The notes under the pieces are model-generated. The model was not told the origin of the DNA. It worked only from the letters and a program-made list of their open reading frames with translations, and did no database searches. This document shows positions 51,820-62,887 of a DNA stretch of 64,000 nt, one piece after another. The translations under genes and the position numbers were made by a program. Origin of the DNA: Leptoclinus maculatus (Eukaryota; Chordata; Actinopteri; Perciformes; Stichaeidae). The stretch covers positions 10,106,635 to 10,170,634 of the forward strand of contig JAVDOI010000012.1 in the NCBI GenBank assembly GCA_032191485.1, read 5' to 3'. Position 1 is the stretch's first letter. The number at the start of each line of letters is the position of its first letter.

Positions 51820-53879
51820 CCAGATATATTCCGTTTTATAGGCCTGTCTCCTTGACATCTGCCTTCTCTTTGTGCAGTATGCACAGATGCCTGCTCATAG
51901 ATTTTATCGTCTTTTGTCTTCTCACAAGGTTATTTCAGACCTTTGAAAGTAACTTTAGCACCAAAGTAAAAAAAAGGAGCCAGATAATACAACCACACAA
52001 TCAAAAGGAAAAAAAGACTTTATAGCTAGATAACAGTTATAGGTCTCTTTAATATCTTGCTAGTCACAAAGACAACAGGGAGATGTATGTGTGATTCTCC
52101 TTTTTGTTTCTCCGTGCACTCTCTGAGCGTTCTCAGACATTGCAACCAACCAAGCCAATGGTTGGATGTCCTCCACCTCAGCAACCCCATGGTCATGACC
52201 TGGAAGTGCTTATTTGTTTCCCCATAAGTAGTGGCCTTTGCTTCCTCAGGCCACATTCTCATCCCGCCTGGTGGGTTTGCTGTCACAGAGGGAGTCAAGC
52301 CAGGACGACATACTATTTAATTAGGCTTGGTAACGCACCAGTGCATTGTGGTTAACCTCACCAGACCCCTCTACCTCCACATTGATTCATTTGGCCTCTT
52401 CATTCCTCCACCGCACACTCCCATCTAACTCCAGCCAATTAAAAAAAGTGAAGTTAACGACTTGGTTAATTGATTTGCTATACTGTATCCAGATTAAGAC
52501 AGAAAAAGAAGAAAGACATTTTTAAACTCTGCCTCTCCATCCTTCTCCCCATCTGTTTCTTTCTTCTTCCCTCCCTTGTATGTGTGTGTGTATCACTATC
52601 TCTGACTCGTCCTGTTTGAATTACATGATGCTCCCATTTAACTCCATTGTTCTTTCAGTTTGTCATTGTATGGCACATACTCACTGCCATCCAGAGCGAT
52701 ATATACCTCATTCCCCTCAGTGTTTTTATTAGTGTTATGATCACAATATATGATTACCACTTGCCCAGAACTTCATCTGTCACTTTACAAGCATTAAGGG
52801 GGGAAAATAGTAGATTTACTGATATACAGAAAAAGCTTTACATTTTAACAATGCAAGGAGAGTATGTGATGGTGTTTTTTTCTTTATTTGAGGACACTGA
52901 AATGCCCAATTTAAATAACTCGCAGAGTTAGTAAAATGGTCATCTATGAGGCTGGTGCTTTGGCCCATCACATATTAAGGCACAAAGTATGAAATGAGCA
53001 ATACAAAGAAAAGTACACTTAAACATTAAGCAGCTTTAGTTGCAGTATACCTTTTGATTATTGGATCCATTTGTTGTCCATTGATGCATCGATCATTACT
53101 CCTGGCCTGTTTCAGCTGACAAGACATCGCCGCAAGGCATTTCCACATGAGCTATACAACTATCTCAAATGTATACAGAGAACATCAGGTTCATGTGTCA
53201 GTTTGTCAGAATCACAGTAAGGGCTTACGGAGTCGCTCATGGTCAACAGTCAGGCAGAAATCCATCATATATCGGAGGCAACAATGCACCATTTGTCCGC
53301 CTACAGCAGCTGCAAGGCGTTCTGTTCTGAGCCAGAGATTTCAGCTTGTGTGGGGAAACAAAATCTTACTGCCGAAGCTCTTTCCAACTACACGCAGTGT
53401 GTAAGCCGAAGATCGATGCAACAAGTTTAATGTTGCAGGGGAGCTGTCAAAAGGCATACAGAGAAAAGAGGGTATTCAACAAAGGAAGTTATTTACACAG
53501 AAATATAATCAAAACAACTCCTGACTCATGAGTCAGAGTGTTGCCCGAGATGAATCTGTCCTTCACGCCCTGGGCATGGGTAATGTTAAAACTGTGAATG
53601 AGAGCAAGGAGAGTAGGGTTTGATTGGGGCTAAGTGAGGCAACAGAGAGAACAAAGGACAGAGCAGGGGAACTGAACCAAGAACCGAGGGAAGTGTTGGG
53701 GGGGGGGGTGAGCCCCCTGTGGGCTGTCTAAACTTGTGTCTGTTTACAACTGTGGGTGCCAAATCCAACTCTGCATTAATTTAGACGATTCACATGAGCA
53801 CGTACTTCAGACACACACACAAATATTCCTCCTGTTCTCTGGCTGTGAAGTCTTGCATTCATTTGTGCCGCGCCCTACC

Positions 53880-54130
53880 CCCTTCGTCTCTCAGTGATTA
53901 CAGTTTCTTTAAGAAGCAGACATCTCCCTGGTGAGCGGAATTTATTAATAAATTTGGTTTTGATTGTATGCACCAAAGCCCCCATCATGAGCTGATTTGT
54001 ATACATACTAGCACATTAGTATATGTGCCTACCACAAGATAGGCCTTTTGAATAATTAATGTTTCTATTAAGTGCCATGGTGCCTCCCACCATGGGCCAT
54101 TAATATTGAAGAGATGTAAGCCCCTACTAA
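53880..54130. promoter_or_regulatory. Candidate conserved noncoding element
   Basis: A unique block with many AT-rich homeodomain-like cores: GGAATTTATTAATAAATTTG, GAATAATTAATG and GGGCCATTAATATTG. It also has a palindromic CCATGGTGCCTCCCACCATGG hairpin, partly written here by its ends (CCATGG at about 54076 and 54091). It has no simple repeats and no matching protein. Enhancer-like by eye; conservation not tested. Confidence 0.33.
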
Positions 54131-54448
54131 CAGCAGAGGGAACAACATCAAATGAAGCTGGGAGTTGGATGGGCATATGAAAGGCATCTTCTCAATAGGC
54201 TTTGGCCGTGGCTTCTGTATGGTTTACAGTATAGTAAAGAGGCTTCCCTGCCTCCCAGTGACAGTGAATATAAACATTTAGCTGTTGCCTTGGGACAGAA
54301 CAAAGGTAGGATTCCCACACGGTGTATGCAAGCCTATTGTTGATATTTTTGCACACCACAGGGATGGTGGGGCCCGTCAGTCAGTATCATCGTACAAGTG
54401 AACTCTCCTCTCTGCTGTAACCCTGAGAGAGCAGCAGTACTGTGTGCT

Positions 54449-54472
54449 CCCCCCCCCCCCCCCCCCCCCCCC
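54449..54472. repeat. Poly-C tract (C24)
   Basis: A C homopolymer. Exact length is uncertain in any assembly. Confidence 0.88.
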
Positions 54473-54962
54473 ATTAAACCAGCCAATAGAAGGAAGAACA
54501 TGTTGCACAGTAAAGTAAGTCTTTAGCCAGACAACATGTCTACCTCTTGCAAGAAGTTAAAGTGGTTTGTTTAAACACAGCGCAAGTGTTCACACGGAGG
54601 AAAGCTCAGTCATCCACAAACAGACCCGTTACCCCATCATTCTGTCTGTTTTCTCCTCTATACACACTAAAAACTCCTGTTCATCACGCCCCGTATCTCT
54701 TGGCTGACTACAAGACATTTAAGACCCCATAAAGTATTTAGGATGTAGTTTGTTAGGGAACAAGTGATCAGTGGGGTTTTTATCAAGCCCATTAAATGCT
54801 ACTCACAATTAAATGTGACATGCTCGAATTAGTCTGAGCAGAGTCCAAAAGACAAAAGAGATTAGCTGCAAGCTCCTAAATTGTAGCCAGCAAAATATCC
54901 AGCTATGGAATCTACATCTCAGAGCGTCAAGGATCCTGTTGTAAATAAATGTGTATACTAAA

Positions 54963-55060
54963 CAGGGTTCCTGCAGATCCTTAGTCTTAAAAAGCATTGA
55001 ATACATTGGTATAAAAATTCTGCCCTGAATGGTATTGAAACGTCTCAAATCAATCGTTCA
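54963..55060. repeat. Degenerate fish dispersed repeat
   Basis: AGGGTTCCTGCAGATCCTTA and TCTTAAAAAGCATTGAAT resemble a fish repeat reading GGTTTCCGCGGGTCCTTAAAAAGTCTTAAA. It is weak and short. Confidence 0.4.
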
Positions 55061-57799
55061 AAAGTCTGCAATTTAAAATCTTAAAATGTAACCTCACCAG
55101 ATCAGGACAGAGCGACTAACAACGCGGCCGGAACGCTCAGAGTAGACACACTGTCAGCTAGGTAGCGTCGACATGGGGGAAGTGCAAATTCAATGAAAAT
55201 TGGTTATTCAACCAAGATTTCATGACAGGCCTGAAACCTGTACAATGTACTGTGTGTGTGAGGCACAGTGTATTTTGAGCAGAAAGTGTTTCAAACTCGG
55301 CACGATGGGAGTCAAGGCAGTGGAATCCAGCACGCAGAGTGAGAAACATGAAACTGCCATCGTGTAAATTATTTCCCAGTTCTGTTCCGCCACTCCCATC
55401 TCCGATGCCAGATACAGATCTCCGGACAACAATTGGGTGTATCTCTAAAATTGTCCCTAACACTGAGTGATTTGACGTCGCTTTCTTTCTTCGATTTGGG
55501 TTATTGTAGAGTGGCATTAAAAGAATCTAAAAAAAAACTCTTCAATCTAACTAGCCTTAAACTGTAAGAAAGGTTGCTAACACAGAATGTACAGTAAGAA
55601 TGCTGAAATAGTATATTTTCACAGTAGGTGATTAAACATTATTAGCTGTGAATTGTCTCGGAGAGTGCCATTCATGCTCGGTCAGCTGCTGCAGTTACAG
55701 GGACATGCTAGGCTTGCAGAGCCCGAAGGCAGCAGTATTGCTCTCTGCTGTATGTATTGAGTTTAGCCTTGGCTGCATCAGCACAACTTTCCCCACCATT
55801 ACTTCAGCTGAATAAGTCAACACCACACTGGCAGATACCCCCAGGCAGTTCACGTTGACGGCCATTTCGCTGGGTCTCCGTCGTTTTGTTTTTTTTTGCT
55901 CAAACTAGCAGATTATCTTCGCAAAGGAGCAACGTTATATTGCCTCTCTTCTCAATTTAGGTCATCTCATCCCTCTTAAGTCTTTCTGTGGTTGTTGCCA
56001 AATCCTGCAGAAATGGTTTAAAGGAAGCGGTGGTGGTGAAGTGGCCAAATACGTTGATCCCCTTTCGCTGCAGAAAAAGATCATGCTACAGAAAGCACAA
56101 GAGTGGGAGCGGGGAGTGCGATGTGCAGGCTGCCTGGCTGTTTGTTGGGAATTACCCTCTATTGACAGTGTGACAATGCCAGGCGGGCAGCAGCACTGCT
56201 CTTAAAAGGATTACACAGAGAGCGTGGCATGGCAGCACTGGGTGGGAATGGGGGGGGGGAGCAGGAAGGGGCGGGAGGGTGTGCAATGCATGTCCAATGA
56301 GGCTTCATCTTCCGCTTCCCTCTGAAAGTCTGTATGTTAAGACAAACAAGCACGCCGGTGCTTAGAGGAGGAGGAGGATGTGTCACCCAGCCCAGGGGGA
56401 GACGAGGTGATGGAAGACAGAAAGCAAAAGAGTGAAAAGAGCTGCACTAGAAGCCGCTGTTGCAGTGAAATATGGAGACAAACTCCACCCTTCTAAAGAT
56501 TATCAGCACATGACTGGAGTGAGTTCCCTCTGGTCTGCAAAGGTCATCAGAATCTGGTTTACAGGCAATCAAACCACAGTCTCCTGTACAAGGAGGTTGC
56601 TTTATAGATTTTAGTGCCTGTGTTTTGTGTAAGAAATACAGACGCAGAGACAAAGAGCAGCACGTCTCCCCCCCAGCCTGGAGACATCAGTGGCGTGAGT
56701 CTTTGAAGTGGTTCTTTTTCTACGATCCACTGATGAATCAAGGCTCTATCTGCCAATGGGGAGCTCAGTCAAATGGGTTTCATGCATGGATTAAAGCCTT
56801 CCTGTGCTTGGTCCACCGTGGGAAGAGCTCCATTTCAGCCTCAAAAGTAGAAGGAGGACGTCTTCCCAAGCTTTTAGCATGCCCATCTGTGATACAGCAC
56901 TGCCGCCCTGTCACCACACCTGCCTCACCTGTCATCCGTCATTGGCTGATAGGACTGAACAGAGTGGCATCCACGTTCCCTCTGTTGCTCATCCCTTTTT
57001 CTCTGCCCCATTCTTTCTTTCTGTCCCTTTCTGTTTTCTCCACTCTCGACTTTTCCACTCCCCTCTTTCTCTCTCTCTCTCTCTCCTATCTCCCCTCCTC
57101 TCTCTCTCTTGTTCTCTCTCAGGCCCTTGCATTGCTTATGTAACCATCACTAAGTCTACTCGAATAGCTGCTGCCATCGCCTGACATGGATATATTTAGC
57201 CATTATGTTCCCCCCCCCCCCCTCTATACCCTGCATGCCCAAGCAGTGCTAAAAGATTCATGTATTCAGACCCCTCAGGCGGTGCAGTGACACACTTACT
57301 TTACATCCAGAGCAATTAATGTCCACTGAATCTAGATTACAATGCCAGCGTCCCACAGGGAAGCCGCAATGCCCTGGTGGGTGTCGAGGGTTGGGAGGGG
57401 AGGGTGTACAGCACCACTCCAAGGGTCGGCCTCACGTGGCGCTTTGCGGCTCAGTAAGCGGGCACAACTCTGACTGACTGTTGTTTTTCTCCCCCTTCTG
57501 CTTGCATGGGCAGTAATAGCGTATTGATTGTTTACATAGCAGCTCCACACAGCAAAGGGACCGTCGCCTCCTCCCTGCTGCCCTCCTCTTTCTTAGCCCC
57601 CTCTCTCTCTCACTCTCTCTCTCTCTCCTTTACTCCCCTGTCCACCGAACCTTATTGTCGACTCTCTTGGTCTTTCTTTATATCCTTCCTCCTTTTTTCC
57701 TCTTCCTCCTCCGCTTCTCCTCTCTTGTTTAAAGGGCTGGCTGATGGCCAGGTCGGAGCCTCAACAGGGCTCTGCAGCACAGAAGGCAGTGTGGCACCC

Positions 57800-57905
57800 T
57801 GTGCCAAGGTCATGCTGAGTAGCCATATTGTATTTTATGAAAAGGTGATCTGCACTAAGCATTAATATGGCACCGTGTTAGATTTATCATCTATGGCAAC
57901 GGCAG
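57800..57905. promoter_or_regulatory. Candidate conserved noncoding element
   Basis: Repeat-free sequence with CCAAGGTCATGCTGAG (nuclear-receptor-like AAGGTCA), AGCATTAATATGGC and TTTATCATCTATGGCAAC. Only composition and site density support it. Confidence 0.22.
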
Positions 57906-58079
57906 TAGTTTATGAGCACGGACCTATCCAGAATGTTAAATTAAATGTTAAAGTTGTGATTTAAATTGTATGGGACTTACCATTGTATAGTCTAAATGAA
58001 GGAGTTGTTGCCGAAGTTTTAAAAGTTGTGTGTGTGTGTGTATGGATGCCATATTTAGACCAGTGCCATTAGCTAGTGT

Positions 58080-58260
58080 TGTGATTAGAGCATGCTCCTG
58101 GCACAATGACTCATGGCATGTTGTTCTGTGGATGCAGGCGTGGGGAGTGCTCTTAATTGCTTTTACAGCCACCTGGACCGTGAGAGCGTATTTACCCTTG
58201 AGCATCCATGGAAACCTGTTTCCATTTATAATGTCAAGACAGTTCCATGACTGAAAAGAA
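58080..58260. promoter_or_regulatory. Candidate conserved noncoding element upstream of an IPT exon
   Basis: A unique block 85-265 bases before the exon at 58346. It has an AP-1-like ATGACTCAT (58108-58116), CTCTTAATTGCTTTTACAG and a CCATGGAAAC/GTTTCC pair. The stretch has no stop in one frame (58030-58254), but the translation resembles nothing known. It might be a conserved enhancer or splicing element. Confidence 0.28.
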
Positions 58261-58345
58261 AACACCATTTCATTTCACTTTTCAGTCACCAAAAGCGTTT
58301 TTCCAAGTTTCTCCCCGACTCATTTTTTGACTGTGTGTTCTGTAG

Positions 58346-58497
58346 GTGAACCCAGTGGCTGGACCGCCAGAGGGAGGCACACGGGTGACCATCCATGGCA
58401 CGAACCTTGGTCTGGCCTTCTCGGACATGGTGGGCAACGTGGAGGTGGCTGGGGTGAGGTGCACCCCTGTAGAGGATGGCTACATCATCGCTGAACA
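58346..58497 (+). CDS. plxna4: Plexin A4-like, exon for the IPT domain after PSI-3
   Basis: This 152-nt exon (phase 0 in, phase 2 out) lies between ttctgtag and gtaagc. It encodes VNPVAGPPEGGTRVTIHGTN, then LGLAFSDMVGNVEVAGVRC, and ends EDGYIIAEQ, its last codon split. GPPEGGTRVTIHG-NLG is the classic start of an IPT/TIG strand pair and is near identical to what I recall of plexin A4 (A1 reads GPRQGGTRLTI). This is the first IPT domain with a canonical GP-x-GGT motif in the window. Confidence 0.95.
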
Positions 58498-58597
58498 GTA
58501 AGCACAAGCATAATTATTTTAAAAACTATTGTTATTAGTTATATGCTGTTTAAAAATCAGATGTTTAGAAATACCTTTGATTATTGAAGGACTTCCT

Positions 58598-59027
58598 TGT
58601 CTACAATGCATTATAATATTTTTATAATGCATTATGATGTGATTCTAATTTACTCTAAGTGGTCGTTGTTTGCTTTCAGTGCTTTAACCAAAGTAAAAGA
58701 ATATTTTGTGTGATGTTCTTGCAGAGATTTAATGTTTTTTTCCACTTTACTTAAAGCAAATAATGACCACTAAGAGTATCTTATGATCAAATTATAATAC
58801 ATTTTAAACGTGGGAATATTGTATTATAAGTATGGAGATTATAATACATTAGGATCCCTGCAAAAAAAGTCTGAAGCAATTATGATACTTGACCTTGTAA
58901 GTCATTATCAAATGCTTTATAATGTGTTCTGGTTAATGTTATGAAGCATTATGAATATTTATGAGTGCTGTAAGCAGATTATAACACATTATAAGTATGT
59001 TTAAGATGCATTGTGGACATGGGCGTC
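58598..59027. mobile_element. Palindromic MITE-like element, copy 2
   Basis: Its right half closely follows copy 1 at 41249-41915: TAAGTCATTATCAAATGCTT, ATGAATATTTATGAGTGC and GACATGGGCGTC occur in the same order. A local inverted repeat, CTCTAAGTGGTCGTTGTTTG at 58654-58673, faces AAATAATGACCACTAAGAG at 58758-58776. It lacks the (AT)n core of copy 1. Confidence 0.68.
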
Positions 59028-60850
59028 ACACAAAGGGCTACAAAAAATTGTTTGCCATATATTGTTCACAATGCAGCATGACCATTTTAAAATTAATATT
59101 AATTAACTCAAATAGTAAACTACACAAATTGCTTGCCATTTCTCCTGATAGGCAATACAGAGCTATGAGATAATAAACAGTCCTTTTTACTCACATTAAA
59201 CTGGAGTTTTAATATAGTGTATGGGGGTGTAGCAGCTAACAAACTCTGATCGATGCTGCTCTACCCAACATCTCAGCCTTAATGAAGTGTGGAGCAGGTC
59301 CAGACAATCTGCCCCTGACATTGCTGTTCTCCCCCCGCAGCACACTAGCCCGGTTCTCTCTCTCTCTCTCTGTAGCTCATCTAGTCAGCAGCAATCCCAC
59401 AACAGCTGTGTGTGTTTACTTGTGTTTACCTCCCTAATTGTCCCATGCTGTGCATGCATCACGTTAAAGCCTGTCCCGCTCACCCTGAACTAATGAAACG
59501 TTGCCCATGCTTCACAACTTGCCCGTCTCCCAGAGAGCGTGTAGATTGAGAAAGCCAGTGCCTTATGGTTGTTCAACCTCCCCAGGAGATGCAGACCTCG
59601 CAAAGGGAAAGGCAAGGATATCACCCACATACTGCTAACTAAGATGCTTTACCCTAAATCTATACGTTTTGGGATTTGGTTTCATTCGTGAGGGAAATGC
59701 AGTGCTTGATTAAAAAAAATAATAGAACATGGCCACTGTGAACTTTTATTCCCATAGAAATATTGTAGTGTGTTCTTTTACGGATGATAAATGCTCAGAT
59801 GACAAATGCTCAAAAAGAATCACACTATTAAATTTCAGTTAGTGTGAAATTCTCCATTGACTTGGAGTCAGTTAGAGAATTGTGTAAAGTGTTTAGCTGC
59901 ACACTGAGGCACAGCTGAAACGCATACTCATGTAAACTCACACACAAGCTATCACAGTCATGGCTCTCAGAGGAGACTTTAACCCTAATTCTTTCTTTGG
60001 CCTACTTCTGCCCTCAGAAAGAGAACAGCTCAGCACTGCACCAATGCTTGTAACACACACACTGTCAGCCTTATAGTGCTGTTACAATACACATGTCACC
60101 ACATACTAACCTCTATAAACAGATTCTGCATTCTTATGCAGAATGTGAAGGCAACAGGACAAGATTTAGGTGTCGGAAAGCGTTCTGGTTACCGTTTGTG
60201 TAGTGTGTGGTATTATCCAATCACGTTTGAGCAGGCTTTGGTTAAATGCAGGTAAACAGTCCACGTGGAGAGCAAAACCGGTGGAGCCGAAATGGAACCC
60301 ACCGGGAATTTTCTGACAATGATTTAGCTTTTTATTGGTTTAAAATTCGCTTGTAAACTGGCTACTTTTGAAACAATCCGGTGGTACACGTCATCTTTCA
60401 ACTCCAACTCCGGGGTTCCAAGATTTCACACATACATGCACAATTGCTATTGATTAACTATTTCTTTTTGATAATTACATTTTCCCCGTTTGGTGGTATT
60501 TGAAAGATGTTAGAATGAATAGTGTGGATGACACACAGTATGTCTTTGTGGTTCCTAGCTCTTCAATGGGCAGTTGTAATTAAAACTCACTATGTGCAAC
60601 TTGGCTGTAGGGGACAATTTGTCAGCAGTGCACTGATCTGACACCACTTTAATCCAATTAGGGACAAGCTAGGGAATTCATTTATATGGCATATTAAAAA
60701 AAAAAAAATGTACTGTGCAAAATTAAAAAACTAACCTATGACCCCTTTAGTCTTAACTTCGAAGGAGTTGGAGTCCTCGTGATGATGTTTCAAGCTGCAC
60801 TTTTATTCAGAGCCTTTTTGGGTCATATTGGCTGTAGGTTCAATATGTGC

Positions 60851-61036
60851 TAGGGATGCACCGATCCCACTTGTTCAGTCCTGATACAAATACCTGGACA
60901 TCGGGTATCGGCTGATACTGAGTGCTGCTATTTATAAGAATAATGGTATCAGATACCAATTTGGCACATTGTCACAGATACTCGATCCAGCTATTTCAGT
61001 CAGTATCGGACAGATATCGATATCGGTGCATCTCTA
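60851..61036. mobile_element. Short hAT-like MITE
   Basis: The ends TAGGGATGCACCGAT (60851-60865) and ATCGGTGCATCTCTA (61022-61036) are inverted copies matching at 14 of 15 positions. The GGGATGCACCGAT terminus is typical of a common fish hAT-derived family. The 186-bp length fits a non-autonomous deletion derivative. Flanking ATATGTGC and ATATGCGT may be a decayed target duplication, offset by two bases. Confidence 0.75.
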
Positions 61037-61555
61037 TTATATGCGTGTCCTTATCTGACTGTTGCTGTTGTTTGTTTTGAGTCTTTCTTCAGTCAACTGG
61101 ATCGGACAAAAAAAAGTGTGTGAAATCCACTCCGGCTTTGAAGAAAAAGTCTCAACTTTTGTGTTATTCAGCAGCCAGAAAGTAATTTTTTTTCCTGAGC
61201 GCTGATACTACTCAGCAGCATTTTTTTTTTTTATAGTGGCCAAATTGTGTCCTCATTCGAATTTTTGGTTTAAATTGGTGTGAAGTAAAGTAACCCTCAG
61301 GTTTTACGGACAGAGCAGGTCTCTTGATGGAGACAGAGAGGACACAATTTAATTTTCCATTTTGAAAAGCCAAACCTATTCCCATAAATATTCCTCACAA
61401 AGGACCAGTATAGTTGGCCTTGAGGTGGGGAAAGCAAGTGAGTGTCTGTATCTCTGAGGCCATGTTAGAAAGAAATATCAGTTCTGTCAGTGAGTAAATC
61501 CTCCTTTAGCCACTCTCTTCCACATATTTCATCCAACAAAGCTCTCAGTCATTTG

Positions 61556-62083
61556 GGTAACACTTTATAATAACCGTCATTATTCAATGGTCAATTTATA
61601 GTTAATCAAATTTAAGTTGATAGTTTTATAAACTATATTATGAATTACTTTATATTGTATTATAGCTGAAAAAACACTAACAGTAATATTCTGATTACAT
61701 GAGTAAATATTAACAGTTTATTGTTGCACACATTATAACATTTTATAAAACTCCATTAAGTATTTGTTAATTATTACCAAAATATTTGCAGACCCTTAAG
61801 AAATCATCTGTAAAACATCTATAAATATTACATAGATAGATAGATGGACCAGAAAGCAATTATAAACCAGTAAGTTAAGGTAAGTATTACCGATCTATCT
61901 AAATAATGTTCATAGGTGTTTTTTAGTTTTTTTACAAATAATTTCATCATCATTAAAAAATGAATAGAACATGTTATAATGTGTGCAACAAGAAACCGTT
62001 ACATAAATTATAGCGGTGTTGATAATTAGTTAACATTTTTAATCACCATTCATTTTACCATTCATGAATGATAAAGCGTCACC
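61556..62083. mobile_element. MITE-like element with GGTAACACTTTAT ends
   Basis: The left end GGTAACACTTTATAATAACC is matched in reverse at the right by ATGATAAAGCGTCACC. Inverted similarity continues inward (CATTATTCAATGGTCAATTT facing ACCATTCATGAATG). The interior is A/T-rich and non-coding, with a short GATA run near 61833. No clear target duplication was found. Confidence 0.65.
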
Positions 62084-62769
62084 ATCATGGGTTGTAATTC
62101 AGATGATCAGTGCCGGAGAAACAATATTTCGACTCTGATTCTGCCCCTGCCATGTGCCTCGTCACCACATTTCCCATCTCTTTCCATCCTGTGATTGTGT
62201 CTGGTACTTCACTACTGCCTGGCACCACTGATCAATAGACGTCCTCATTTTATTATGTCATTTGATCTAGTCACCTGCAGCGCTTTGGTCTCACCTGATC
62301 ACATGGCACAATAAAGCTGTATTGATCCCGCTGCGTGATTTACGCTATAGATGTAGCGCGCTGGCACAGCACCAGAGCAGTCGGGGGGCCTTGTTGTTGG
62401 TGGGAAATTTACTTCACCCAGGTTGGGTGTGCTGTAGGTGCCAAGGGAGGAGGAGCACCGGTCTCATTTAAAGACTGTCACCGAGGGGGTCCTGGTCGAT
62501 GCCTGGATGTGTCCCGTAATGAAATGAGTGAGACGACAAAAGAAGATTGTGTTGCGAGTGGAAGATGAATCGATATCAAGTAGAGAAGTGTTTTGATTAC
62601 TTTCTCGCAACTTCTCTCAAGCGTTTAAACCTATAGGCAACGTCTGCGCTTTAACTTATTTTTTCTCTCCAGTCCAGCTGACATTTTACAAATAGCTAGT
62701 ATTTTCTTTTCTTTTTTTCATCTTTATTATGTACAGTGATTTTGATGAATTGTTTTGTGTCTTTTATAG

Positions 62770-62887
62770 GATTGTATGTGAGATGGATGCCGCTCCTGCA
62801 GACAGTCGACCTGGTCCAGTCCAGCTGTGCGTTGGAGAGTGCAGACCAGAACTCAGGGCTCGCTCCTCGCAACTTTACTCCTTTGTG
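62770..62887 (+). CDS. plxna4: Plexin A4-like, exon for end of the IPT domain
   Basis: This 118-nt exon (phase 2 in, phase 0 out) lies between cttttatag and gtatga. It encodes QIVCEMDAAPADSRPGPVQL, then CVGECRPELRARSSQLYSFV. AEQIVCEM, the GPVxLCxGEC pattern and the SFV end match the family; the next IPT domain starts in the following exon, outside the window. The 5' splice site gtatga is weaker than the gtaagt type, so its use should be confirmed with RNA data. The DAAPADSRP segment is less conserved than its surroundings. Confidence 0.92.

Larger units (their letters stand above)
50236..58345 (+). other. 8.1-kb plexin intron
   Basis: No exon or nested gene is recognised. It contains a hAT-like element (51187-51679), (CA)n at 51787-51817, a C24 run (54449-54472), a degenerate fish repeat at about 54963-55060, and several unique blocks that look like conserved noncoding elements at about 53880-54130, 57800-57905 and 58080-58260. 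Confidence 0.85.
58498..62769 (+). other. 4.3-kb plexin intron
   Basis: No exon is seen. It holds a second copy of the palindromic element (58598-59027), a small hAT-like MITE (60851-61036) and a third, unrelated inverted-repeat element (61556-62083). Confidence 0.85.

Noticed and set aside
58030..58254. A 74-codon hydrophobic open frame that could be a small protein
   Set aside because: It shows no similarity to plexins or other families, and it does not join in phase with good splice sites to the neighbouring exons. It is listed instead as a possible noncoding element.
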